From contig CACMHR010000004.1 of NCBI GenBank assembly GCA_902613655.1, positions 27,020 through 91,019 of the forward strand: 64,000 nt of DNA, given 5' to 3'. The number at the start of each line of letters is the position of its first letter. Position 1 is the first letter of the stretch. The notes under the pieces were generated by a model. It searched no databases. It was not told where the DNA came from and was given only the letters and a program-made list of their open reading frames with translations. Made by a program: the position numbers and the translations under genes. Positions 1 to 7,490 of the stretch are shown in pieces. This stretch comes from Anoxypelagibacter sp902613655 (GTDB taxonomy: Bacteria; Pseudomonadota; Alphaproteobacteria; Pelagibacterales; Pelagibacteraceae).

Positions 1-547
1 TAATAAATTATTTCCAAATAATGTAGGTCTTATACATGGGAATATGAGTATTGATGAAAGAAATAAAGTTTTAAATTTATTTATTGATAAAAAAATTAAA
101 ATTTTAGTTAGCACAACTATTATTGAAGTTGGCATTAATTTTCCTGACGCAAATACTATCATAATTGAAGATTCAAATAAATTTGGTTTATCTCAACTTC
201 ATCAATTACGTGGTAGGGTTGGACGAGGTAGTTCGGTTTCCTATTGTATTTTAACGTATAAAAAAAATTTGAGTACGAACGCAAAAAAACGTTTAAAAAT
301 TTTAAGGGAAACAAATAATGGTTTTATTATTGCTGAGGAAGATTTAAAAATAAGAGGTCACGGTGATTTATTGGGTTTTCAACAAAGTGGTATTAAAAAT
401 TTTAAATTTGCTGACCCAGTTCATCATAAAGATTTATTTTTGTCAGCTGAAAATAAAATTAACACTTTTAATTTTAATTCGCTTAAAAAATATGAAAAAT
501 TAATAAAGCTTCATGATAGAGCAGATATAATTAATGAAGTTAAATAA
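1..547 (+). CDS. recG: ATP-dependent DNA helicase RecG, C-terminal part (5' end outside window)
   Basis: The reading frame is open from the first bases of the window, so the start lies upstream and only about the last 180 residues are seen. They hold the second helicase domain: an IHGNMS block near base 32, the TTIIEVGINFP block (motif V), and the arginine-finger motif QLHQLRGRVGRG (motif VI, about bases 194-229). These are followed by the RecG-type tail with GDLLGFQQSG and FKFADP. RecG remodels stalled replication forks and branch-migrates Holliday junctions. Mfd shares motifs V-VI, but the GDLLG-QSG tail next to FKFADP fits RecG better. The gene converges on the DUF502 gene with only 7 bases between stop codons. 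Confidence 0.9.
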   Translation, partial: NKLFPNNVGLIHGNMSIDERNKVLNLFIDKKIKILVSTTIIEVGINFPDANTIIIEDSNKFGLSQLHQLRGRVGRGSSVSYCILTYKKNLSTNAKKRLKILRETNNGFIIAEEDLKIRGHGDLLGFQQSGIKNFKFADPVHHKDLFLSAENKINTFNFNSLKKYEKLIKLHDRADIINEVK

Positions 548-554
548 TAATGGG

Positions 555-1166
555 TTATGGGTTAAAACTTCCAGCAGAAACTATAAATTTCGATGCTTCT
601 TCAAAAGATAAATCTAAATAAATAACTTCGTCTTTAGGAAACATAAGTAAAAAACCACTTGTAGGATTTGGAGTTGTTGGCACAAAAACATTTATTAGTT
701 CTTTACCAGCCTTGTTTTTAATTTCACCAGTATTTTCTTTAGTTGCAAACCCAACTGCATAAACCCCTTTTCTAGGATATTCAATTAAAACTACAGTTTT
801 TTTATCTGATTTACTTTTAGTAAAAGTTTCTATTAATTGTTCAACTGCAGAATATACAGTTCTTATGATAGGTATCTTATTTAGTACACTTTCAAAAAGA
901 TTAAAAAGTCTTTTCCCTATAAAAGATAACGAAAGCCATCCAATAATTGTTATTAAAAGTACTGCGATTAGTATTTCTAAACCAGGAATATTGTAAGGCA
1001 GATAATGATTAGGGTTAATTTCTTTAGGTATTAACTTTGACGATACGTTTATTATAAATACCGTTAGGTAAAGAGTTATACCGATAGGTATTAGAACCAC
1101 TACTCCGGCAATAAAATTATTACGAAGTGAAGATAATAAGGATTTTTTCGGTTTAATTTTTGCCAT
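555..1166 (-). CDS. DUF502 family integral membrane protein
   Basis: This 203-residue protein has a basic N-terminus and two membrane segments (about residues 15-37 and 58-85). A soluble part follows, with the DUF502-type blocks IPIIRTVYSAVEQ, FVPTTPNPTSGFLL and DEVIYLDLSFEEA. Family proteins of this size are widespread in proteobacteria and their biochemical role is not established. The start at MAKIKPKK is preceded by no clear Shine-Dalgarno sequence. The divergent neighbour is an M48 protease only 50 bases away, so both promoters must share that gap. Family assignment is firm; no function is claimed. Confidence 0.85.
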   Translation of the reverse strand: MAKIKPKKSLLSSLRNNFIAGVVVLIPIGITLYLTVFIINVSSKLIPKEINPNHYLPYNIPGLEILIAVLLITIIGWLSLSFIGKRLFNLFESVLNKIPIIRTVYSAVEQLIETFTKSKSDKKTVVLIEYPRKGVYAVGFATKENTGEIKNKAGKELINVFVPTTPNPTSGFLLMFPKDEVIYLDLSFEEASKFIVSAGSFNP

Positions 1167-1216
1167 TTCAATATTCTTTCAAATACAAATCAATTTTTTT
1201 TTGTTAAGATTCGGCA

Positions 1217-2065
1217 ATGAAGAAATTTTATAACATAAATAGACGTAAATTTCTTGAGCTTTTTGGATGTTCCTGTTGTGGTATTTTAACGTCTTCCTGT
1301 GCAACAGTGCCAATAACTGACAGAAGACAACTCACGATATATCCTGAAAGTGCAATCAATGCTCAAGCAGCTAAAGCATATGAAAAATTAAAAAATTCAA
1401 AGAAAATTAAATTGATCGAAAAAGGTAAAGATTTAAATAATATTATTGATATTGGAGACAAGATATCAAAATCAGTATCTATATTTTTTAAAAATCAAAA
1501 TTTACCAGATCCTACAAGTAATTTTACTTGGGAGTATATCTTGATTGATAATAAAAAAGTTAAAAATGCATGGTGTATGCCTGGAGGTAAAATTGCAGTT
1601 TATACAGGGATATTGGATGTTACAAAAAATATTAATGGTTTGGCTGCGGTGATGGGACATGAAATAGCACATGCAGTTGCTAAACACTCAGTCGAGAGAA
1701 TGAGTGCGGCTATGGCAGTAAATGTTACAACTCAAATAGCAGATATTTTTACGGGTGGTAAAATATCTCAAACACGTAATACAATTGGTAGGGCATCAGG
1801 AATGGATGTGCTTCAGCTTGGTATTATGAATCCATTTGGAAGAAAACAAGAAAGTGAAGCTGATTATTTAGGATTAATTTTTTCTTCACTATCTGGATAT
1901 AACATTAAGGAAGCTGTTAATTTATGGAAACGAATGAAAGAAGCTAATAAAGGTAAAGAACCGCCACAATTTATGAGCACCCATCCTTCTAGTGAAAATA
2001 GAATTAATAGTTTAAATAAGTGGATACCGAAAATTATTTTAGAATATCCACCATTAAAAGTTTAA
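1217..2065 (+). CDS. M48 family metalloprotease, probable lipoprotein
   Basis: A zinc metalloprotease of the M48 group (LoiP/BepA/Oma1-like), probably acting in the cell envelope. The zinc motif HEIAH is at residues 148-152 and ESEAD at 212-216 supplies the third ligand. The N-terminus has an RRKF twin-arginine-like pair at 9-10, a short hydrophobic core, and an LTSSC lipobox ending at Cys28, so a lipid-anchored periplasmic protein is likely. Whether it uses Tat or Sec cannot be settled by eye, though tatABC is present in this window. The length of 282 residues fits single-domain M48 proteases without TPR repeats. The stop codon lies 4 bases from the 3' end of the convergent tRNA-Lys. Confidence 0.88.
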   Translation: MKKFYNINRRKFLELFGCSCCGILTSSCATVPITDRRQLTIYPESAINAQAAKAYEKLKNSKKIKLIEKGKDLNNIIDIGDKISKSVSIFFKNQNLPDPTSNFTWEYILIDNKKVKNAWCMPGGKIAVYTGILDVTKNINGLAAVMGHEIAHAVAKHSVERMSAAMAVNVTTQIADIFTGGKISQTRNTIGRASGMDVLQLGIMNPFGRKQESEADYLGLIFSSLSGYNIKEAVNLWKRMKEANKGKEPPQFMSTHPSSENRINSLNKWIPKIILEYPPLKV

Positions 2066-2069
2066 ATGA

Positions 2070-2145
2070 TGGTGAGCCGTGTTGGATTCGAACCAACGAC
2101 ACCTTCCTTAAAAGGGAAGTGCTCTACCAACTGAGCTAACGGCCC
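2070..2145 (-). tRNA. tRNA-Lys (anticodon TTT)
   Basis: The reverse strand folds as a full cloverleaf of 76 bases. The acceptor stem GGGCCGT pairs with ACGGCTC (one G-T pair), the D arm is GCTC-loop-GAGC, the anticodon stem is CTTCC/GGAAG, and the loop CTTTTAA gives anticodon TTT. The T arm is GTTGG-TTCGAAT-CCAAC. The 3' CCA is encoded. Confidence 0.96.
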
Positions 2146-2197
2146 GTTAAAGAAACTCCTTTTATATATAAAAAAGATAAATTTCAATTAGTAAATA

Positions 2198-3313
2198 TCA
2201 GTTATACTTATTTTTATATTTTTTGTAAAATGCTTCAAATGTCCCAGTTTTAATCGACTCTCTAATTTTCCTCATAAATTCTTGATAAAAGTTTACGTTA
2301 TGAAGTGAAATCAACATTGAGGCTAGGATTTCATTAGTATTAATTAGATGGTTTAAATAGCTTTTTGAATATTTATTAAGATTGTTTATTTTGCATTTTT
2401 TATCTAATGGGTTTTTGTCTTTTTTGAACTTACTATTTCTAAGATTTACTTTTCCATCCCAAGTAAAAGCTAACCCTGTTCTGCCTGACCTTGTTGGCAT
2501 GACACAGTCAAACATATCGATACCATTTTTAACAGCGCCTAAAATATCTGATGGAGTGCCTACTCCCATTAAATATCTTGGCTTATTTTTAGGCATTAAG
2601 TAAGTCGTATCCTCTAAAGTTTTTAGCATTTGATCTTGGGTCTCACCTACAGCCAATCCCCCTAAAGCATACCCATCAAAATTTAACTCAAGTAATTTTT
2701 CTAAACTTTCGTGGCGTAAATCTTTGAAAATACCTCCTTGGACTATCCCAAAAAGGGCTTTTGAACTAGATTTTCCAAAAGCAATTTTAGATCTTTTTGC
2801 CCAATATGTTGAAGTATCAATAGCACTGGAAATAATTTTTTTATCTTCGGTGAGTTTTGGACATTCATCTAAAACCATTAATATATCTGAGTTTATTTTT
2901 TTTTGTATTTCAATGCTTTTTTCAGGACTTAATAAAAATTTTTTTCCATCAACGTGAGATGAGAAAAAAGCCCCTTTATCTTTATCGATTTTAGTAAATT
3001 TTGATAATGACATTATTTGAAAACCACCAGAGTCAGTCAAAATAGGTTTGTTCCAATTCATATATTTATGAAGGCCCCCAAATCTATTTAAAATTTCAGT
3101 GCCTGGTCTTAAAAATAAGTGATAAGTGTTTCCTAATATTATTTCAGTGCCAGTTTTCAATATATCGTCGGTAAAAATACTTTTTACGGTTCCTAAGGTT
3201 CCAACAGGCATAAAAGCTGGCGTATTAATGACTCCACGTTTAGTGTGAATTTTACCAAGTCTGTAACTATCTTTTGATTTTATTAATTCAAAAAAAAATT
3301 TTTTTGAACTCAT
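2198..3313 (-). CDS. tgt: Queuine tRNA-ribosyltransferase (tRNA-guanine transglycosylase)
   Basis: Exchanges the wobble guanine for a queuine precursor in tRNAs with GUN anticodons. The 371-residue length is normal for Tgt. Visible signatures are GNTYHLFLRPG, LTDSGGFQIMSLSKF (first catalytic Asp), GIVQGG, ALGGLAVGE, RYLMGVGTP, and FDCVMPTRSGRTG with the nucleophilic Asp269. The zinc site is unusual. The family pattern C-x-C-x2-C...H reads C307-K-I-N-N-L312...H338 here, so only the first Cys and the His remain. It is the last gene of the run ssb-gyrA-coaD-ppi-tgt, 3 bases after the cyclophilin gene. Catalytic residues are kept, so I read it as a functional but zinc-poor variant. Confidence 0.93.
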   Translation of the reverse strand: MSSKKFFFELIKSKDSYRLGKIHTKRGVINTPAFMPVGTLGTVKSIFTDDILKTGTEIILGNTYHLFLRPGTEILNRFGGLHKYMNWNKPILTDSGGFQIMSLSKFTKIDKDKGAFFSSHVDGKKFLLSPEKSIEIQKKINSDILMVLDECPKLTEDKKIISSAIDTSTYWAKRSKIAFGKSSSKALFGIVQGGIFKDLRHESLEKLLELNFDGYALGGLAVGETQDQMLKTLEDTTYLMPKNKPRYLMGVGTPSDILGAVKNGIDMFDCVMPTRSGRTGLAFTWDGKVNLRNSKFKKDKNPLDKKCKINNLNKYSKSYLNHLINTNEILASMLISLHNVNFYQEFMRKIRESIKTGTFEAFYKKYKNKYN

Positions 3314-3316
3314 TAA

Positions 3317-3874
3317 CTATTTTTTAATAGTAATATTTAAAATTTTATCAGGATTTGATACAGAGCCATTCGGACCATCTCCTTTTTTAATTTGATCAAC
3401 AAATTCCATACCTTTAATAACTTTTCCAAAAACAGTATATTGTCTATCCAAATGTGGTGCAGCTTCTAAACAAATAAAAAACTGACTATTACCACTATTA
3501 GGATTTGATGATCTTGCCATTGATACAGTTCCTCTTTCATGGGGTATATTATTAAATTCTGATTTAAGATCTGGAAGTGAAGATGATCCTGTTCCAGCTC
3601 TATCTAGACTAAAGGTTTCTTTATTAGAATTACCAAACTCTACATCACCAGTTTGAGCCATAAAACCATCAATAACTCTATGAAAAACAACACCGTCATA
3701 TTCTTTATTTGTGGAAAGTGCAAGAATTCTTTCTACATGTTTGGGAGCGTGATCACTAAAGAGTTCGATCTCAACAATACCATATTCTAGTTTAATTAAA
3801 ATTTTATTCTCCATAGCCGATAATTTAAAATTTGCAAATATTATAAATACAAATATTAAATAAATCTTTCTCAT
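3317..3874 (-). CDS. Peptidyl-prolyl cis-trans isomerase, cyclophilin type, exported
   Basis: A 185-residue cyclophilin with an N-terminal hydrophobic signal (residues 3-20, ending near LSA), so probably periplasmic. The core shows the catalytic arginine in FHRVIDGFMAQTGD, then GTVSMAR, the substrate-pocket block NSGNSQFFICL, and YTVFGKVIKGM. Cyclophilins speed isomerisation of X-Pro bonds during protein folding. The gene overlaps coaD upstream by 4 bases and precedes tgt by 3 bases, so it is translated within that run. It is close in type to PpiA/PpiB, but I do not pick one symbol. Confidence 0.93.
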   Translation of the reverse strand: MRKIYLIFVFIIFANFKLSAMENKILIKLEYGIVEIELFSDHAPKHVERILALSTNKEYDGVVFHRVIDGFMAQTGDVEFGNSNKETFSLDRAGTGSSSLPDLKSEFNNIPHERGTVSMARSSNPNSGNSQFFICLEAAPHLDRQYTVFGKVIKGMEFVDQIKKGDGPNGSVSNPDKILNITIKK

Positions 3875-4365
3875 TCAAGTTTTTCTTTAATTGCTTTAAT
3901 AACAGATCTTGATACAAACTTTTTCAAATCTCCTTTAAGTTTTCCTACTTCCTTAACAAATTTGGATGAAATAATTTCGTTTTCTATACTAGACATTAAA
4001 AAAATTGTTTCTATTTTGTCGTCAAGTTTTTTATTCATACCAGCTAATTGAAATTCATACTCAAAATCCGACACTGCTCGTAAACCACGTATTATTATAG
4101 ATGCATTAAATTTTTTACATAATTTAACTGTAAGACTTTGGAATGAAACAATTTTAATTTTATTTTTTTTAAGCTTTAAATCATCAAATAATGATTTTTT
4201 TAAAATTTCTATTCTCTCATCAGTAGAAAATAAATAATCTTTTTCTGAAGAATCCGATATTGCTACAACAAGTTTATCAACTACTTTTAATGATTTTTTG
4301 ATAATATCAATGTGGCCAAAAGTAATTGGATCAAAAGTTCCAGGATATATACCTATTCTACTCAT
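3871..4365 (-). CDS. coaD: Phosphopantetheine adenylyltransferase
   Basis: Penultimate step of coenzyme A synthesis: transfers AMP from ATP to 4'-phosphopantetheine. At 164 residues it is of standard length. The nucleotidyltransferase signature GTFDPITFGHIDII (the T/HxGH motif) is at residues 9-22, IIRGLRAVSDFEYE follows in the middle, and the ISSKFVKEV block stands for the ISS-x-x-R region. Its start codon overlaps the gyrA stop codon by one base, as TAATG. Confidence 0.96.
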   Translation of the reverse strand: MSRIGIYPGTFDPITFGHIDIIKKSLKVVDKLVVAISDSSEKDYLFSTDERIEILKKSLFDDLKLKKNKIKIVSFQSLTVKLCKKFNASIIIRGLRAVSDFEYEFQLAGMNKKLDDKIETIFLMSSIENEIISSKFVKEVGKLKGDLKKFVSRSVIKAIKEKLE

Positions 4366-6938
4366 TAAGAAATATTATTATCTATCTTAATGGCAGAAAC
4401 AACCTTTTCTTCACCAGATAATTTTATTATCCTAACACCTTGTGTATTTCTGCCCGCAATTCTTATTTCTTTTACATGACATCTGATTACTCTGCCTTTG
4501 TCTGTAGACAATATTATTTCATCTTCGTTGGACACTATTAATGTCGATGTTACATTGCCGTTTCGGGTTGAATTTATAATTCCGATTATACCCTTGCCTC
4601 CTCTGTTCGTTACTCTAAAATCGTGATAGGAGGTACGTTTTCCGTAACCATTTTCAGTAATAGATAAAATAAATTTATCAACGTTTTCTTTTTTACTGCC
4701 ATTTTTTTTAATTATCGACTGAGTTTCTTTATTACTATCTACTATAGAAAGTGACATGACAGAGTCGTTTTCGGATAAGTCAATACCTCTAATACCTTTC
4801 GAAGAACGACCTTTAAACAACCTCAACTTTTTGGACATGAAACGAATACATTTTCCATTCTTAGATCCCAAAATTATATCTTGATCCTCTCTACACTTTT
4901 CCACCCCAATTATCTTATCATTTTCATCAAGTTTCATTGCTATTTTACCACTTGCATTAATATTTATAAAGTCAGCTAAAGAATTTTTTCTAATTTTTCC
5001 ACTTGATGTAGCAAATACAACAAAAAGATTTTTCCATTCCTCATCGTTTTCAGGTAGTAACATTGTTGAGGTTATTGACTGATTTGTTTTTAAAGGCAGC
5101 AAATTAAATAATGATTTACCTTTTGAATTTAAACTTCCTTTAGGTATCTTCCATGCTTTTAGTTTGTACGCCAATCCTTGTGAAGAAAAAAACAATACTT
5201 GACTATGTGAATTTCCAGACAGAATTCTTACAACAAAGTCTTCATCTCTCGTTGTAATTCCCGTTTTTCCTTTTCCACCTCTTTTCTGTGTTTTAACTGC
5301 AGCAAGAGATCCCCTTTTAATATAACCTTGATTGGTAATATTTATAACAACAGACTCTTTTTGAATAGTTTCTTCAATATTATAATTTAGAACTGCATCA
5401 ATAATTTTTGTTCGTCTTTTAACTGAAAATTTCGACTTTATTTCTTCTAGCTCGTTAATAATCAAGTTAAATAATTCTTTTTTTGATTTTAACAATTTAT
5501 TAAAATAAATTATCTGCTCTGAAAGTTTTTTAATTTCAGTTTCAATTTCTGTTATTCCTAAAGCTGTTAATTTTTGTAATTTTAATTCTAAAATTGAGTC
5601 AACTTGTTGGTTGCTAAGTTGATATTTCGAAATTGATTGTTTTTTTTCAATTAATGATATTAGCTTTGAACTTTTTTTAACAGCCCATTTTTTATTAAGA
5701 AGATTTTTTTTAGCAGTTTCTGTATCCTTTGATGATTTAATAATTTTTATTATTGTATCAATATTTTCAACTGCTGATGCAATACCAATAAGAATATGTG
5801 CCCTTTCCTCAGTTTTTTTTAAATCAAATTTAATTCTTCTAACTACAGTCTTTTCCCTGAAATCTACAAATTCAGAAATAAATTCTTTTAGATTCAAAAC
5901 TTTTGGTCTACCATCAACAATTGCTAAAGTGTTAAAACCGAAAGACGACTCAATTGAGGTAAGTTTATATAATTGTCTTTTAATTGTTTCGGGTTCAACT
6001 CCCCTTCTTAAATCTATAACAACTCTAATTCCATCTCGATTAGACTCGTCTCTAATGTCACTTACACCTTCTATTTTTTTCTCCCTTGAAAGATCTGCAA
6101 TTTTTTCATTTAAGATAGATTTGTTTACTTGATATGGTATTGATTTTATTATTAAACGCGTTTTACCATTTTTTAATGACTCTTCGCCTATTTCACCTCT
6201 AATTTTAAATGAACCTCTTCCTTTGTTATATCCTTGTTTAATTATATCTTTGCCAATTATAATCCCTCCTGTAGGGAAATCTGGTCCAGGAATGTGCTTC
6301 ATTAGTTGAGATATCGTTATGTCTTTATTTTTAATAAAATCTATTGTTCCATTAATAACTTCGCCTAAATTATGAGGAGGAATACTCGTAGCCATTCCAA
6401 CAGCTATTCCCCCGGCGCCATTAACTAATAAATTTGGATAATGTGATGGAAGAACAACCGGTTCTTTCTCTGTATCGTCATAATTGTTTCGATAATCAAT
6501 TGTATTTTTTTCTATACCGTCTGTTAAAAATTGTGCAACTTTAGAAAGCTTTGTTTCTGTATATCTCATTGCTGCAGGTGGATCACCATCGATTGATCCA
6601 AAATTTCCTTGACCTTGTATAAGAGGTAAACTCATTGAAAATTCTTGTACTAATCTCACCAAAGCATCGTAAACTGCTTGATCTCCATGCGGATGATATT
6701 TACCAATTACATCTCCAACTATTCTTGCTGACTTTCTGAAAGGTTTACTCCAATCATATCCACCTTTATACATCGCATAAATTATTCTTCTATGAACTGG
6801 TTTAAGACCGTCTCTTACATCCGGTAAAGCTCTACTAACAATAACGCTCATTGCATAAGATAAATATGAAGAGCTCATTTCTTGGTGAACTAAAATAGAA
6901 TTAGGTATGGTATTATTTTTAATCTCTGATTTTTGCAT
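4365..6938 (-). CDS. gyrA: DNA gyrase subunit A
   Basis: Breakage-reunion subunit of gyrase, which introduces negative supercoils. At 857 residues it is a full-length GyrA. The catalytic Tyr126 lies in AAMRYTETKLS, and the quinolone-region block YHPHGDQAVYDALVR is at 81-95. The C-terminal beta-pinwheel begins with the GyrA box QKRGGKG, which separates it from ParC; repeated blocks such as NRGGKGIIGI, GRSSKGIRGI and GRNTQGVRII follow. Gln87 stands where E. coli has Ser83. The gene follows ssb by 4 bases and overlaps coaD by one. Confidence 0.97.
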   Translation of the reverse strand: MQKSEIKNNTIPNSILVHQEMSSSYLSYAMSVIVSRALPDVRDGLKPVHRRIIYAMYKGGYDWSKPFRKSARIVGDVIGKYHPHGDQAVYDALVRLVQEFSMSLPLIQGQGNFGSIDGDPPAAMRYTETKLSKVAQFLTDGIEKNTIDYRNNYDDTEKEPVVLPSHYPNLLVNGAGGIAVGMATSIPPHNLGEVINGTIDFIKNKDITISQLMKHIPGPDFPTGGIIIGKDIIKQGYNKGRGSFKIRGEIGEESLKNGKTRLIIKSIPYQVNKSILNEKIADLSREKKIEGVSDIRDESNRDGIRVVIDLRRGVEPETIKRQLYKLTSIESSFGFNTLAIVDGRPKVLNLKEFISEFVDFREKTVVRRIKFDLKKTEERAHILIGIASAVENIDTIIKIIKSSKDTETAKKNLLNKKWAVKKSSKLISLIEKKQSISKYQLSNQQVDSILELKLQKLTALGITEIETEIKKLSEQIIYFNKLLKSKKELFNLIINELEEIKSKFSVKRRTKIIDAVLNYNIEETIQKESVVINITNQGYIKRGSLAAVKTQKRGGKGKTGITTRDEDFVVRILSGNSHSQVLFFSSQGLAYKLKAWKIPKGSLNSKGKSLFNLLPLKTNQSITSTMLLPENDEEWKNLFVVFATSSGKIRKNSLADFININASGKIAMKLDENDKIIGVEKCREDQDIILGSKNGKCIRFMSKKLRLFKGRSSKGIRGIDLSENDSVMSLSIVDSNKETQSIIKKNGSKKENVDKFILSITENGYGKRTSYHDFRVTNRGGKGIIGIINSTRNGNVTSTLIVSNEDEIILSTDKGRVIRCHVKEIRIAGRNTQGVRIIKLSGEEKVVSAIKIDNNIS

Positions 6939-6942
6939 CTAA

Positions 6943-7401
6943 CTAAAATGGAATTTCGTCGTCAAGATCTGAATTTTCTTGTGAAATTTTATCATTTGGT
7001 AAACTACTTTTGTCTTGATTATTTTCAGAGCTTTTCATTGACTGATTATTCCCACCCAACATTGTTAGAGATGAATTAAAACCTTGCAAAACGACCTCTG
7101 TTGAGTATTTGTCTTGACCTAATTTTTCATCTCTCCATTTTCTAGTACTTAACTGTCCTTCTAAATAGACATTTGCACCTTTTTTTAAATATTGTTGGAC
7201 TATATTTACTAATCCTTCATTGAAAATTACTACTCTATGCCATTCTGTTTTTTCTTTTCTTTCACCTGTAGATTTATCTTTCCAAGACTGACTCGTTGCT
7301 ATGCTTAACCTTGCGACGTTTTTTCCATTAACCATTTGCTTGATTTCTGGGTCTGCTCCCAATCTTCCTATTAGTTGTACCTTATTTAAACTTCCTGACA
7401 T
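6943..7401 (-). CDS. ssb: Single-stranded DNA-binding protein
   Basis: Coats single-stranded DNA during replication, repair and recombination. The N-terminal OB fold spans about residues 1-112, with NKVQLIGRLGADPE, the aromatic base-stacking region around TEWHRVVIFNE, and YLEGQLSTRKW. A flexible Asn/Ser/Gln-rich linker follows, then the acidic tip DLDDEIPF that docks partner proteins. The length of 152 is usual. It is divergent from uvrA across 89 bases holding a perfect dyad, and first in the run toward gyrA, coaD, ppi and tgt. A TATAAT (reverse strand 7421-7416) stands about 15 bases ahead of the start codon. Confidence 0.97.
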   Translation of the reverse strand: MSGSLNKVQLIGRLGADPEIKQMVNGKNVARLSIATSQSWKDKSTGERKEKTEWHRVVIFNEGLVNIVQQYLKKGANVYLEGQLSTRKWRDEKLGQDKYSTEVVLQGFNSSLTMLGGNNQSMKSSENNQDKSSLPNDKISQENSDLDDEIPF

Positions 7402-7441
7402 AATAAATTAGACTTATTATAATGATAAAAATAACTATAGC

Positions 7442-7460
7442 ATATTTACATTGTAAATAT
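7442..7460. promoter_or_regulatory. Perfect 8-3-8 inverted repeat between ssb and uvrA, candidate operator
   Basis: Two perfect 8-base arms, ATATTTAC and GTAAATAT, surround a 3-base centre. The site lies in the 89-base gap between the divergent genes. It overlaps the position of a possible -35 for uvrA (TTGTAA at 7451, 17-base spacer, TTTAAG at 7474). It also lies where the -35 for ssb would fall relative to TATAAT at 7421-7416. It does not match the usual alphaproteobacterial LexA box GTTC-N7-GTTC. Control by a dimeric repressor is inference from symmetry and position. Confidence 0.45.
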
Positions 7461-7490
7461 AAGCTCATTCTGTTTTAAGATGTGTAAAAG

